Of a DNA stretch of 64,000 nucleotides, positions 27,204 through 39,093 are shown one piece after another. The DNA comes from Thalassobium sp. (GTDB taxonomy: Bacteria > Pseudomonadota > Gammaproteobacteria > Pseudomonadales > Oceanobacteraceae). The first letter of the stretch is position 1. The number at the start of each line of letters is the position of its first letter. The notes below the pieces were generated by a model. The model was given only the letters and a program-made list of their open reading frames with translations, searched no databases and was not told the origin of the DNA. The position numbers were made by a program, and so were the translations under genes. Location: the NCBI GenBank assembly GCA_002733205.1, contig NVUW01000001.1:248001-312000 (forward strand), in the 5' to 3' direction.

Positions 27204-28157
27204 CTAAAATCGGGATGAATCGGGCAAAGCGGCAAAATACTGTCTGGCCGCTGTTTTATCGGCCGCAATGGCCTGCTTAAGTTCATCCAGACCAGAAAAT
27301 TTCTGTTCTTCGCGGATTTTATGTAAAAACTCCACCGTTAAATGGCGGTGGTAGAGATCGCCCTGAAAATCCAGCAGGTGTACTTCCAGCGAAGGTTCAG
27401 GCTCTCCGCTGATGGTGGGCTTAACACCACAATTGGCAACGCCCTGATAGGGTTGACCGTTGCCTTCGTCGATTGCACACACGGCGAACACACCACTGAG
27501 AGGCAACTTAGTACGCTGCACCATCACATTGGCCGTCGGCGTATCCAGCATACGGCCCAGTTGTCGGCCAAAGGCAACCCGGCCCGACATACGGTAAGGA
27601 TGCCCCAACAAATGCGCGACCCGGGCCAGATTATTGGCGGCAAGTTCGCTGCGCACGCGGGTACTGCTGACCCGTTCACCATCCACTTCAAAGGTGGAGG
27701 TATCCTGAACACGGAAGCCATGTTCCTGCCCGGCTGCCGCCAGTGCCTGATAATCGCCGCTACGGTCACAACCAAAGCGGAAATCATCGCCAACAATCAG
27801 GTGCTTAACACCCAGGGCAGAAATAAGAATATCGCGGATAAAGGCATCCGCCGGCATAGAGCGCAACGTCTGGTTGAAGGGCAGGCAGAGCACATAATCC
27901 ACTTCCTGCGACGCCAGATCCTGCAGTTTTTCCCGCAGATTGGCCAATCGCGCCGGAGCCACCTGAGGCGCAAAAAACTCTTTTGGCTGGGGTTCAAACA
28001 GCATTACCAGCGTCGGTACCGAGTGCTCACGCGCAACGCGTTTCAGCGCCCGCAAAATACCCTGATGCCCAAGATGCAGACCATCGAAATTGCCGATCGT
28101 AACCGCACAACCGCTAAAGTCTTCCGGAATGTTATGAAGCCCACGCAATAAGCGCAT
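27204..28157 (-). CDS. ribF: Bifunctional riboflavin kinase / FAD synthetase
   Basis: 317 residues from the ATG at 28157 (two in-frame TTGs lie before it). The N-terminal FAD synthetase nucleotidyltransferase carries [14 protein letters not shown]. The C-terminal flavokinase has [12 protein letters not shown] and [11 protein letters not shown]. It supplies FMN and FAD and heads the ribF-ileS-lspA-fkpB-ispH run. A perfect TATAAT lies 35 bp upstream. Confidence 0.96.
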   Translation of the reverse strand: MRLLRGLHNIPEDFSGCAVTIGNFDGLHLGHQGILRALKRVAREHSVPTLVMLFEPQPKEFFAPQVAPARLANLREKLQDLASQEVDYVLCLPFNQTLRSMPADAFIRDILISALGVKHLIVGDDFRFGCDRSGDYQALAAAGQEHGFRVQDTSTFEVDGERVSSTRVRSELAANNLARVAHLLGHPYRMSGRVAFGRQLGRMLDTPTANVMVQRTKLPLSGVFAVCAIDEGNGQPYQGVANCGVKPTISGEPEPSLEVHLLDFQGDLYHRHLTVEFLHKIREEQKFSGLDELKQAIAADKTAARQYFAALPDSSRF

Positions 28158-28191
28158 CAACAACCACTACCCGCCGAATACAAAGGGCCGG

Positions 28192-28197
28192 ATTATA
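28192..28197 (-). promoter_or_regulatory. -10 element of the ribF-ileS operon
   Basis: A perfect TATAAT on the minus strand, 35-40 bp upstream of the ribF ATG. The -35 region is weak (TGTTAC at 17 bp). An 8-bp stem, GCCAAATG/CATTTGGC, at about 28199-28230 lies just upstream and may end murJ transcription. Confidence 0.5.
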
Positions 28198-28244
28198 GCC
28201 AAATGACTGCTCAGGTAACAGCCATTTGGCCACGGATGGCGATC

Positions 28245-29831
28245 TCAGAACACCTCACCACGCAGATGGCGCAAGCGCAGACCGGCCGCAATCAGTAAAG
28301 CGAAATAAAGCAGGACACCGGAAACCACAATCAAAGCCATCCAGCCTGCGCGCCAGGAAGGCGACCAGTCCAGCCAGGCTTGCGCCGGCCCCATCAGCCA
28401 CCACATCAATCCCAGCAAAGCACCGTTGGCCAGCAACAGCTTGAATGCAAAAGACCACCACCCGGCCTGCGGCAAATAGACACCCTGCTGACGCAAACCA
28501 CGGTACAGCATGTAGGCATTGAAATACGCCGACAACGAGGTCGCCAGTGCCAGCCCGGCATGGGCAAACGGAAACACCAGAATCAGGTTCAGCACCATAT
28601 TCACCACCATAGCCTGAACACCGATTTTCACCGGAGTTTTAGTGTCCTGGCGGGCGTAATAGCCCGGTGCCAGCACCTTGATCATCATAAAGGCCAGCAA
28701 ACCGGAACCATAAGCCTGCAGACTCAGAGTCATTTTGCCGACGTCATAAGCCGTCACTTCACCATGAAAGAAGATTGTCGACATCAACGGCATTGCCAGC
28801 AGTATCAACGCCAGTGAGGCGGGCAAAGCAATCAGAAATACCATGCGCACTGCCCAGTCGAGAGTACGCGAGAAACTGTCTTTCTCGTCCGCCGCATGCT
28901 TACCCGACAGCGCCGGTAAAATCACCACACCGATAGCAATGGCAAACACTCCCAGCGGCAAATTGCTCAGACGATCCGAATAGTACAGCCAGCTGACCGA
29001 ACCACTCTCCAGAAAAGAAGCCAGCAGCGTATCCAGCAGCAGATTGATCTGACTGACCGATACACCAAACAGCGCCGGCACCATCAGACTGCCGATACGC
29101 TTAACGCCTTCATCTTTGGGCTGATACTGCGGGCGCACCAGCAAGCCAAGCCGCGCCACAAACGGCAGCTGAAACACCAGCTGTACCAGACCCGCCAGAC
29201 ACACACCCCAGGCCAATGCGAACAACGGTTCAACAAACCACTCGGTCATCACCAGCGTGGCGAAGATCATGCACAGATTCAGCAATACCGGAGTAAAGGC
29301 CGGCACCGCAAAACGGCCATACGCATTAAGCACGCTGGAAGCAAACGCCGTCAGCGAAATGAAGAACAAATAAGGGAAGGTAATGCGCAGCAGGTCGGCG
29401 GTCAGGGCAAACTTTTCCGGATCACTGCGAAAGCCGGGCGCAAAAATCCAGGGCAGATAATCAGCAAACAACAGAGCCAGCAGAGTGACCGCCAGCAGTG
29501 CCAGACTCAGCACCCCAGAGGTGCGGGCAATCAGTAACTGCACTTCTTCCAGTGGGCGCATGCGGCGGTATTCGCTCAGCACCGGTACAAAGGCAACCGA
29601 GAAAGCACCTTCGGCAAACAAACGGCGGAAAAAGTTGGGGATTTTAAACGCAACAAAGAAGGCGTCAGCACGGGCGCCAAAATACTGCGCCACCACCACA
29701 TCACGGATCAGCCCCAACACCCGGCTGAGCAGGGTCATCAGACTGACAATGGACGACGAGCGCAACAGACCCGGGCCTTTATTATTGGCCGGTTTCTGAT
29801 CGGCTGAAGCGGGGTCTTGCTGTTGCGTCAT
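28245..29831 (-). CDS. murJ: Lipid II flippase MurJ
   Basis: 528 residues with about 14 membrane segments. Family landmarks are SLMTLLSRVLGLIRDVVVAQ, the Arg-rich loop FKIPNFFRRLFAEGAFS and GSVSWLYYSDRLSNLPLGVF. It flips lipid II for peptidoglycan synthesis, upstream of the PBP2/RodA and DacA enzymes in the window. It precedes ribF in the conserved order; the rpsT gene lies upstream on the same strand. Confidence 0.96.
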   Translation of the reverse strand: MTQQQDPASADQKPANNKGPGLLRSSSIVSLMTLLSRVLGLIRDVVVAQYFGARADAFFVAFKIPNFFRRLFAEGAFSVAFVPVLSEYRRMRPLEEVQLLIARTSGVLSLALLAVTLLALLFADYLPWIFAPGFRSDPEKFALTADLLRITFPYLFFISLTAFASSVLNAYGRFAVPAFTPVLLNLCMIFATLVMTEWFVEPLFALAWGVCLAGLVQLVFQLPFVARLGLLVRPQYQPKDEGVKRIGSLMVPALFGVSVSQINLLLDTLLASFLESGSVSWLYYSDRLSNLPLGVFAIAIGVVILPALSGKHAADEKDSFSRTLDWAVRMVFLIALPASLALILLAMPLMSTIFFHGEVTAYDVGKMTLSLQAYGSGLLAFMMIKVLAPGYYARQDTKTPVKIGVQAMVVNMVLNLILVFPFAHAGLALATSLSAYFNAYMLYRGLRQQGVYLPQAGWWSFAFKLLLANGALLGLMWWLMGPAQAWLDWSPSWRAGWMALIVVSGVLLYFALLIAAGLRLRHLRGEVF

Positions 29832-29945
29832 ACGACGATCTCCTTTTATCTGCGCGTATCATACGCAGCCATGCAGGAAAGTCAGCTACCGGAATCATGC
29901 CGATAAAGACAGGCGGTGAATAAATCCAGATGACAAACGACAGAA

Positions 29946-29975
29946 ACAAAAAAACCCGCAAAAGCGGGTTTTTCG
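29946..29975 (-). terminator. Rho-independent terminator of rpsT
   Basis: On the minus strand ACCCGC TTTT GCGGGT is followed by T7. It lies 26-55 bp after the rpsT stop and separates it from murJ. Confidence 0.9.
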
Positions 29976-30000
29976 TTCGTACCGGAATGTTAATCAGAGA

Positions 30001-30267
30001 TTAACCTTTCAGTGCGAAAACCTTAGCATTCAAACGACTCTTGATGCGACCAGCAGTATTCTTGTGAAGAATACCCTTGTTCACCATTTTGTCGATGTAA
30101 GGTTGAGTCTTAGTAAACGCAGCGTTGGCTTGGTCATAGTCGTTAGTCGCAACAGCAGCGTGTACTTTCTTAATGTAAGTACGCACCATTGAGCGCAGAG
30201 CTACAGTACGAGCACGACGTTTGATAGCCTGACGGGCGCGTTTACGAGAACCAGCGGAATTTGCCAC
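30001..30267 (-). CDS. rpsT: 30S ribosomal protein S20
   Basis: 88 residues, Lys/Arg/Ala-rich (MANSAGSRKRARQAIKRR), matching S20. The start codon is GTG with GAGGAG upstream. In E. coli rpsT starts with UUG and the rare start is part of autogenous translational control, so the non-ATG start may have the same role here. It has its own strong promoter and terminator. Confidence 0.97.
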   Translation of the reverse strand: MANSAGSRKRARQAIKRRARTVALRSMVRTYIKKVHAAVATNDYDQANAAFTKTQPYIDKMVNKGILHKNTAGRIKSRLNAKVFALKG

Positions 30268-30313
30268 AGTCGGCTCCTCAAAATTGGTTTATCAATCAAA
30301 TCTAAGGGCCGGG

Positions 30314-30342
30314 ATTATCCAGACATCCCGCCCCAGTGTCAA
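30314..30342 (-). promoter_or_regulatory. Strong sigma-70 promoter of rpsT
   Basis: A perfect TTGACA (30337-30342) and GATAAT (30314-30319) at exactly 17-bp spacing on the minus strand, giving a leader of about 40 nt. Confidence 0.85.
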
Positions 30343-30382
30343 CAAGGGCACCGCTTAAAAAGCAGAACCCTTCCTTTAATGA

Positions 30383-32421
<2,039 letters not shown>

Positions 32422-32476
32422 TGCTTTCTGCCTGTTGCTCTCTGCGACTGCTCTTTCGAGCGTTACTGTTAGGTGT

Positions 32477-33670
<1,194 letters not shown>

Positions 33671-33682
33671 TTATATCCTCTT

Positions 33683-33764
33683 AGGGCCTGTTTACACAGA
33701 TCAAACCGGCCTGCTGTTCACTAAAAATTTCTCAAGCAAGGCGCTGAGAGTGTTAACAGGCCCT
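33683..33764. mobile_element. 82-bp MITE-like repeat, short copy
   Basis: Terminal inverted repeats AGGGCCTGTTTACAC (33683-33697) and GTGTTAACAGGCCCT (33750-33764) match at 14 of 15. The first 69 bp are 57/69 identical by hand alignment to the start of the element at 46019. It looks like an internally deleted copy and sits between obgE and rpmA. Confidence 0.65.
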
Positions 33765-33773
33765 GAATGCAAA

Positions 33774-33814
33774 CAAAAACGCCCTGACTGCAAAGTAACT
33801 TTGTAGCCAGGGCG
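33774..33814 (-). terminator. Rho-independent terminator of rplU-rpmA
   Basis: CGCCCTG(A)CTGCAAAG pairs with CTTTGTAG(C)CAGGGCG around TAA. Reading on the minus strand a TTTTTGTTTG run follows. It lies 22 bp after the rpmA stop. Confidence 0.85.
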
Positions 33815-33835
33815 CTCGGGTAAGTCGTGCAGCGA

Positions 33836-34096
33836 TTAAGCGGCTGGAACGATACTTACAAACTTACGGTTATCCGGACCTTTTACCTCAAAGGTAACCA
33901 CGCCGTCTGCAGTTGCAAACAGAGTGTGGTCGCGGCCAACTTTAACGTTGGAACCTGCATGGAAACGAGTGCCACGCTGACGAACGATGATGCTGCCTGC
34001 TTTAGCAGCCTGACCACCAAACAGTTTGACACCAAGGCGTTTGCTCTCGGAATCGCGACCGTTACGGGTACTACCACCAGCCTTCTTGTGAGCCAT
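33836..34096 (-). CDS. rpmA: 50S ribosomal protein L27
   Basis: 86 residues, [20 protein letters not shown], the canonical L27 start without a cleaved leader. It is immediately downstream of rplU (91-bp gap) and ends at the terminator at 33774-33814. Confidence 0.97.
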   Translation of the reverse strand: MAHKKAGGSTRNGRDSESKRLGVKLFGGQAAKAGSIIVRQRGTRFHAGSNVKVGRDHTLFATADGVVTFEVKGPDNRKFVSIVPAA

Positions 34097-34187
34097 AATC
34101 TTTCTCCTTCTGTGAGGTCACTGCAACACTGCGATTGCGGTCTGTTTGGCCAACAGACACGGACCCCGGAATTCAAATTTAACGATA

Positions 34188-34499
34188 TTAGCCAGCGATG
34201 CTGGTGATTTTCAATTCAGTGAACCACTGACGGTGGCCCATCTGCTTCATGTGGTGCTTACGACGTTTGAACTTCAGGATCTTCACTTTCTTGTGACGAC
34301 CGTGAGCAACGACTTCAGCAGTCACTTTCGCGCCTGCAACCACAGGAGCACCGATCTTAACGTCATCGCCGTTACCGATCAGCAAAACTTTTTCCAGATC
34401 AACGGATTCGCCGGTAGCGATTTCCAGTTTCTCTACTTTCAGGGTCTGGCCTTCTTCTACACGGTACTGTTTACCGCCAGTTACTACTACAGCGTACAT
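34188..34499 (-). CDS. rplU: 50S ribosomal protein L21
   Basis: 103 residues from the ATG at 34499 ([18 protein letters not shown]), the exact family start and length; the longer frame to 34532 is spurious. It ends with the Lys/Arg-rich [15 protein letters not shown]. First gene of rplU-rpmA, divergent from ispB as in E. coli and Pseudomonas. Confidence 0.97.
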   Translation of the reverse strand: MYAVVVTGGKQYRVEEGQTLKVEKLEIATGESVDLEKVLLIGNGDDVKIGAPVVAGAKVTAEVVAHGRHKKVKILKFKRRKHHMKQMGHRQWFTELKITSIAG

Positions 34500-34617
34500 A
34501 CTGTAATCTCCACATGAGCCCATAACGGGCACTTACTTGGCTGCTACTTTCACGACCTGCTTCTACTGGCAACGCTCTGGTTTCCATATGGCAGGGAGCA
34601 GAATTTCGGGGCGCGAG

Positions 34618-34646
34618 ACTATACCCCAGCTATTTTATCCGCGCAA
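34618..34646 (-). promoter_or_regulatory. rplU promoter
   Basis: TTGCGC (34641-34646) and TATAGT (34618-34623) are spaced 17 bp on the minus strand, followed by a GC-rich discriminator (CTCGCGCCCC), as in stringently controlled ribosomal promoters. The leader would be about 110 nt. Confidence 0.7.
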
Positions 34647-34803
34647 GCCGCAATCCCATTGAGACACCGAATAGACGCCAACTGCGGATACCCGCGCAGA
34701 AGGTTCCCGGTAAGCAACGGCGGCGATTACAGGCCAAAAAGCAAAGATAAGCAGAGAAACCTGGTTTTAGCCGGCCAAAAACCGACTTTTTCGCCCACCA
34801 TCG

Positions 34804-34833
34804 TTGTCAGCCCTTCCAGTACATCGCTACACT
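34804..34833 (+). promoter_or_regulatory. Possible ispB promoter
   Basis: TTGTCA (34804-34809) and TACACT (34828-34833) are spaced 18 bp in the rplU-ispB gap. The match is modest. The rest of this 411-bp gap (34500-34910) holds no gene that I can support. Confidence 0.35.
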
Positions 34834-34910
34834 GCACGCCTTCAGCTGCTCCGGCGCTGCTTGCAGATACCCCCGGAGATGAGCGCCGTTTTTTATAAGG
34901 CCCCTAATTC

Positions 34911-35879
34911 ATGCAGATACAAGATATTCTCGCCGTGGTCGGCGAAGAATTTAAGTCGGTGGATCGCCTGATCCATACCCAATTGGCATCGCGCGTTCCT
35001 TTGGTTGAAAAGATCGCCGATTACATCGTCAGCAGCGGTGGCAAGCGTATCCGCCCGCTGCTGGTACTGATGACCGCCAAGGCCTTTGGCCGCTGCGATG
35101 ATAACGCGGTTAAACTGGCGACCGTCATCGAGTTTCTGCATACCGCCACCCTGCTGCACGATGATGTGGTGGATACCTCCGATATGCGCCGTGGCAATCC
35201 GACCGCCAACGCCAAGTGGGGCAACGCTCCCAGCGTACTGGTCGGTGACTTCCTGTATAGCCGCGCCTTTACCATGATGGTCGAGCTGGGCTCTCTGCCG
35301 GCGATGAGCATCCTGTCGAATGCCACCTGTGTCATCGCCGAAGGTGAGGTTCTGCAGCTCACCAACGTCAAGAACCCGGACACCAGCGAAGCGCAATATA
35401 TGGATGTTATCCACGGCAAAACCGCGATGCTGTTTGAAGCCTCAACCCACGCCGCGGCAGCACTGCTGCAATGCAGCCCCGAGCAGAGCCGCGCCATGCA
35501 GGAGTACGGCAAAGAACTGGGCATGGCCTTCCAGCTGATCGACGACGTACTGGATTACGAAGGCGATGCCGACGCCATGGGCAAAAACGTGGGTGACGAT
35601 CTGGCTGAAGGCAAACCGACACTGCCACTGATTCACGCCATGGCTCATGGTAACGAACACCAGCGCAGCCTGATCCGTTCGGCCATCCGCAAAGGCGGCC
35701 TCGACGATATGGCCGACGTGCTCACGGCCGTACGCGAACTGGGTTCTCTGGAATACACCCGCCAGAAAGCCTATGACTGTGCCGAGCGCGCTCAGGCACA
35801 GCTGCAACTTTTACCCGATTCAGAGGCCAAAGAGGCCCTGCGCGCCCTGGCTCTGCTGGCGGTACAACGCAATACCTGA
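34911..35879 (+). CDS. ispB: Octaprenyl-type polyprenyl diphosphate synthase
   Basis: 322 residues. Trans-prenyltransferase with the first Asp-rich motif LLHDDVVDTSDMRRG and second QLIDDVLDYEGD, plus GGKRIRPLL and GEVLQLTN. It builds the ubiquinone side chain used with Coq7. Length is the same as E. coli IspB within a residue. It is divergent from rplU; dsbD follows 28 bp later and may be co-transcribed. Confidence 0.95.
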   Translation: MQIQDILAVVGEEFKSVDRLIHTQLASRVPLVEKIADYIVSSGGKRIRPLLVLMTAKAFGRCDDNAVKLATVIEFLHTATLLHDDVVDTSDMRRGNPTANAKWGNAPSVLVGDFLYSRAFTMMVELGSLPAMSILSNATCVIAEGEVLQLTNVKNPDTSEAQYMDVIHGKTAMLFEASTHAAAALLQCSPEQSRAMQEYGKELGMAFQLIDDVLDYEGDADAMGKNVGDDLAEGKPTLPLIHAMAHGNEHQRSLIRSAIRKGGLDDMADVLTAVRELGSLEYTRQKAYDCAERAQAQLQLLPDSEAKEALRALALLAVQRNT

Positions 35880-35907
35880 TTGACGGAACATAACCCGGAG
35901 GTTATCT

Positions 35908-37704
35908 GTGGCGAAGTGGTTACTCTTGTGTATTTCTCTGTTCTGCCTGCCGACCCAGGCTGGCTTGCTGGACAGCCTGAACGGTAACGACGAGCCGGAT
36001 TTCCTGCCGGTAGAGCAGGCCTTTCCGCTGACCACCCTGGTCGACAACGGTCAGCTGAATGCCAGCTGGCAAACAGCCGATGGTTATTACCTCTACAAGC
36101 ACCGCATTTTTATCCAGCAGGGTGAGCAGAAAGCCGATCCGGTGTACTACTCACATCCGGGTAAAGAAAAAGAGGATGAAGCTTTTGGCCTGGTCACCGC
36201 ATTCTATGGCGAGCTGGACACCCATTTTGATCTCAGCCAACTGCAACCCGGCGAGCTGGTTCTGCATTATCAGGGCTGTGCCGATGCCGGACTGTGCTAC
36301 CCGCCGCAGCGCTATCGCCTGACCATCACCCAGGCAGATATTCAGGCCGCCGCGAGCAATATGACCGCCGTTGCGGATAGCAACAACACGGTGACAGATA
36401 CCGCTGGCAGCACCAGCTCACAGAGCAATACCGACAGCTGGTTCAGCAACCGCTCCTGGGGCGCAGTGGTCGGTTTGTTTTTCCTGCTCGGCCTGGGTCT
36501 GACATTTACCCCCTGCGTATTACCAATGGTGCCGATTCTGACCAGCGTGGTACTGGGCCAGAACAACACTTCCGCCAGTCGTGGCTTTATCCTGTCATCC
36601 ATCTATGTGCTCGGCATGGCACTGACTTACGCCGCCGCCGGCCTGACCGTTGGCCTGCTGGGAGCGGGTGCCAATATTCAGGCCTGGATGCAAACGCCCT
36701 GGGTACTGATCCTGTTTGCCCTGCTGTTTAGCCTGCTCGCACTGGCCATGTTCGGTCTGTATGAACTGCAACTGCCATCGGGCCTGCGTAACCGTCTGAA
36801 CCAACTCAATCAGAACCAGAAAGGCGGCCAGTGGCTGAGCGTCTTTATCATGGGCGTTCTCTCTGCACTGGTGGTGTCGCCGTGCGTATCGGCACCATTG
36901 GCCGGCGCTCTGGTATACCTGAGCACCACCGGCGATGCCGTTTTGGGCGGCAGTGCATTACTGGCCCTCGGTCTCGGCATGGGCGCACCACTGATTGTAC
37001 TGGGCACCACCGGCGCATCTTTCCTGCCCAAGGCTGGCGGTTGGATGAACCAGATCAAAGCCTTCTTCGGTATTTTGCTGCTCGGCGTTGCCATTTGGTT
37101 ACTGAGCCGCATTCTGCCCGAAAACATCAGTCTGCTGCTGTGGGCACTTCTGGCCCTGTTTTACGGCATCAGCCTCGGCGCACTGGAACCCGCAGCCAGC
37201 GGTATTCAGCGGCTGGTTAAAGGTCTGGCCTGGGTATTTTTACTGTACGGCATCGCCGCCTTTGCTGGCGTACTGCAGGGCAACAGTAATCCACTGCAAC
37301 CGCTGAGCAGCAGCCAGCAAGGCGTCAGTGACAAGCGGGCAACAGCCCATTCATCGGCCTTTTTCCGCAGCGATTCGGTCGCCGAAATCGAACGACAGAT
37401 AGCCGCCAGCCAACAGCCGGTCATGGTCGATCTGTATGCCGACTGGTGCATCAGCTGTAAAGTGATGGAGGAAGAAATCTTTGCCCAGCCCGATGTGCAG
37501 CAAATGATGAAAGACGTCACCTGGCTGCAACTTGATGTCACCGACAACAGCACCGAACAGATTGCCTTTATGCAAAAGCACGCCATCTTTGGCCCGCCGA
37601 CCATTCTGTTTTTTAACCAGCAGCAGGAAATGCAAACAGCCCGCATTGTGGGTGAGATGAGCAAATCCGATTTCATCACACACATTCGTAACCGTCTGTT
37701 CTGA
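35908..37704 (+). CDS. dsbD: Thiol:disulfide interchange protein DsbD
   Basis: 598 residues starting at GTG 35908 (GGAGG 6 bp upstream) with a signal peptide. The three redox domains are complete: periplasmic alpha domain with the Cys pair in CADAGLCYPP, the eight-helix transmembrane beta domain with FTPCVLP and SPCVSAP, and a C-terminal thioredoxin-like gamma domain with ADWCISCKVME. It carries electrons from cytoplasmic thioredoxin to periplasmic isomerases and cytochrome c maturation. An imperfect terminator hairpin follows at 37718-37744. Confidence 0.96.
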   Translation: MAKWLLLCISLFCLPTQAGLLDSLNGNDEPDFLPVEQAFPLTTLVDNGQLNASWQTADGYYLYKHRIFIQQGEQKADPVYYSHPGKEKEDEAFGLVTAFYGELDTHFDLSQLQPGELVLHYQGCADAGLCYPPQRYRLTITQADIQAAASNMTAVADSNNTVTDTAGSTSSQSNTDSWFSNRSWGAVVGLFFLLGLGLTFTPCVLPMVPILTSVVLGQNNTSASRGFILSSIYVLGMALTYAAAGLTVGLLGAGANIQAWMQTPWVLILFALLFSLLALAMFGLYELQLPSGLRNRLNQLNQNQKGGQWLSVFIMGVLSALVVSPCVSAPLAGALVYLSTTGDAVLGGSALLALGLGMGAPLIVLGTTGASFLPKAGGWMNQIKAFFGILLLGVAIWLLSRILPENISLLLWALLALFYGISLGALEPAASGIQRLVKGLAWVFLLYGIAAFAGVLQGNSNPLQPLSSSQQGVSDKRATAHSSAFFRSDSVAEIERQIAASQQPVMVDLYADWCISCKVMEEEIFAQPDVQQMMKDVTWLQLDVTDNSTEQIAFMQKHAIFGPPTILFFNQQQEMQTARIVGEMSKSDFITHIRNRLF

Positions 37705-37717
37705 AAGAATTTTTCAT

Positions 37718-37752
37718 AAGCCGCAGGCCGCCGTCCGGTGGCTTGTCTTTTA
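37718..37752 (+). terminator. Probable dsbD terminator
   Basis: AAGCC...GGCTT with an imperfect inner stem (37718-37744), then GTCTTTTATTTTT. It overlaps the -35 of the following promoter. Confidence 0.55.
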
Positions 37753-37770
37753 TTTTTGGCGGGCTATGAT
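37743..37770 (+). promoter_or_regulatory. Promoter of the rnk leader
   Basis: TTGTCT (37743-37748) and TATGAT (37765-37770) at 16-bp spacing. Transcription from about 37777 gives a 135-nt leader containing the 15-codon ORF and a perfect hairpin. Confidence 0.5.
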
Positions 37771-37801
37771 CCTGTCTGTCAGCCACCAGAGAATGAGCTC
37801 C

Positions 37802-37849
37802 ATGAAACTGTATTTATTCCTGCCACGAGCCAACACCTTCCAGAACTAA
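37802..37849 (+). CDS. 15-residue leader ORF upstream of rnk-like gene
   Basis: MKLYLFLPRANTFQN, preceded by an AG-rich stretch (AGAGAATGAG) at 4-5 bp. The stop codon directly abuts the hairpin at 37850-37874. The arrangement suggests a regulatory leader peptide, but a chance ORF cannot be excluded. Confidence 0.35.
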   Translation: MKLYLFLPRANTFQN

Positions 37850-37874
37850 GCCGGAGAGTTTTTAACTCTCCGGC
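37850..37874 (+). promoter_or_regulatory. Perfect 11-bp stem-loop in the rnk leader
   Basis: GCCGGAGAGTT and AACTCTCCGGC pair perfectly around TTT. No T-run follows, so it is not a standard terminator. It lies 37 bp before the rnk-like start and directly after the leader ORF stop. Confidence 0.6.
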
Positions 37875-37911
37875 GATACAGAGCTTCTGTTATCAGTCAG
37901 CGGAGAGAACA

Positions 37912-38280
37912 ATGATTTCCTGCATTCCGAATTCAGTGCGGCAGTTAAGCCAGCGCTTAAAACACGATTTAGTCACCACCGACGTCTTCAGCTACCACAA
38001 CCCGGTACGACTGCTGAACGCCTACAACCTTGCCCGGCGCACAAGCCACTCAGCGCCCAATAACCGCATCCGGCTGGAATCGTTGATTGTCCTGCAGCAG
38101 GCCGCTGAACGCTTTTCAGTGGTACTGACATCGCCTGCTCACGCCGAGCCGGACAAGTATCGCATTTCCGTCTTATCGCCACTGGGAGCCGCTTTAACCG
38201 GTCTGCAACCTGGCGATAACTGCACGGTGAATGTCGTGGGTATCCGCTCCACCTTCACCGTTATTCAGGTCATTAACTGA
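37912..38280 (+). CDS. GreA/GreB C-terminal-domain protein, Rnk-like
   Basis: 122 residues from the ATG at 37912 (GGAGAG 6 bp upstream). The C-terminal FKBP-like GreA/GreB domain reads RISVLSPLGAALTGLQPGDNC. The N-terminal helical part is short and lacks the full GreA coiled coil, as in Rnk, which binds RNA polymerase without cleavage activity and affects nucleotide pools. The N-terminus (MISCIPNSVRQLSQRL) diverges from classic Rnk, so I leave the symbol blank. It is preceded by the leader ORF and hairpin. Confidence 0.75.
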   Translation: MISCIPNSVRQLSQRLKHDLVTTDVFSYHNPVRLLNAYNLARRTSHSAPNNRIRLESLIVLQQAAERFSVVLTSPAHAEPDKYRISVLSPLGAALTGLQPGDNCTVNVVGIRSTFTVIQVIN

Positions 38281-38422
38281 CCGGTCTGGTATGGAGGATA
38301 TCGCCTTGAAGCACATCCCTTGCCGCGTGCCTTAACAGCACAAACAGCCCCACTCAGTTAATCGCGAGCTGTCACCGTCCCGGCGGCAGGACAGGACAGC
38401 AGCGCTGAACGGAGATATTGCT

Positions 38423-38509
38423 ATGGCAAAACAAGAAAAGAAGCAGCCAGCTAAAACGCTGAAAGAAAAGCGGCGTGACAAACGCAGCAAAAAGCAAAAC
38501 CAGGCTTAA
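38423..38509 (+). CDS. 28-residue highly basic protein
   Basis: MAKQEKKQPAKTLKEKRRDK then RSKKQNQA. An ATG with CGGAG 9 bp upstream and a terminator hairpin 11 bp after the stop support a real small gene. Nearly half the residues are Lys or Arg, with no hydrophobic core, so it is probably disordered and RNA- or ribosome-binding. Similar small Lys-rich proteins are annotated in Pseudomonas relatives as hypothetical, from memory. The rest of 38281-38637 shows nothing else I can support. Confidence 0.6.
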   Translation: MAKQEKKQPAKTLKEKRRDKRSKKQNQA

Positions 38510-38519
38510 GCCATCGACA

Positions 38520-38538
38520 GAGCGCCCGCAGGGCGCTC
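38520..38538 (+). terminator. Stem-loop after the small basic gene
   Basis: GAGCGCCC GCA GGGCGCTC, a perfect 8-bp stem followed by ATTTCAT; a short U-run only. Confidence 0.6.
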
Positions 38539-38637
38539 ATTTCATGAAAAAATCCCTCAGTAAAAGATTAAAGCCACACTTGAAACTCCATTACCGAAGA
38601 CGCATATAGATCAAAAGCTTTTCGCGGAGATCTCACC

Positions 38638-39075
38638 ATGCATTACACCTGCCCTTCCTGCGCAGCCATCAACCGGATTGCAGAAGATCAGCAACACAAA
38701 CAACAGGCCCAGTGTGGGCGCTGCAAGCAACCGCTGTTTAACGGTCAGCCGGTGGAACTGGACGACGGCAGCTTTCAACGCTTTCTGCAGAAGAACGATA
38801 TGCCTGTCGTCGTCGACTTCTGGGCCAGCTGGTGCGGTCCCTGCAAAATGATGGCACCGGTCTTTACGCAACTGTGCGGCCAGATGCAGCAACAGCTGCG
38901 CTTCGCCAAAGTGAATACCGAGCAGGCCCAACAAACCAGCGCTCAGCTGGGCATCCGCAGCATTCCGACGTTGATTGTTTACCATCAGGGGAAAGAAATT
39001 GACCGCCTGGCCGGAGCCTTACCGGCACCGCAGCTGCAACAGTGGTTACAGGCGGCGCTGAGTAAAATTCACTGA
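38638..39075 (+). CDS. trxC: Thioredoxin 2 (zinc-containing)
   Basis: 145 residues. An N-terminal zinc ribbon CPSC (Cys5, Cys8) and CGRC (Cys26, Cys29) is followed by a thioredoxin fold with active site WCGPCK (Cys66, Cys69) and the cis-Pro loop RSIPTLIV. It is a cytoplasmic reductant often linked to oxidative stress. ATG at 38638 with GCGGAG upstream. Convergent with the response regulator gene. Confidence 0.95.
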   Translation: MHYTCPSCAAINRIAEDQQHKQQAQCGRCKQPLFNGQPVELDDGSFQRFLQKNDMPVVVDFWASWCGPCKMMAPVFTQLCGQMQQQLRFAKVNTEQAQQTSAQLGIRSIPTLIVYHQGKEIDRLAGALPAPQLQQWLQAALSKIH

Positions 39076-39093
39076 TGCCAGACGGAGGCGGGC

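Noticed and set aside
38291..38335. 14-codon ORF MEDIALKHIPCRVP after the rnk-like gene
   Set aside because: No SD before its ATG; a GGAGG lies after the start. No supporting structure.
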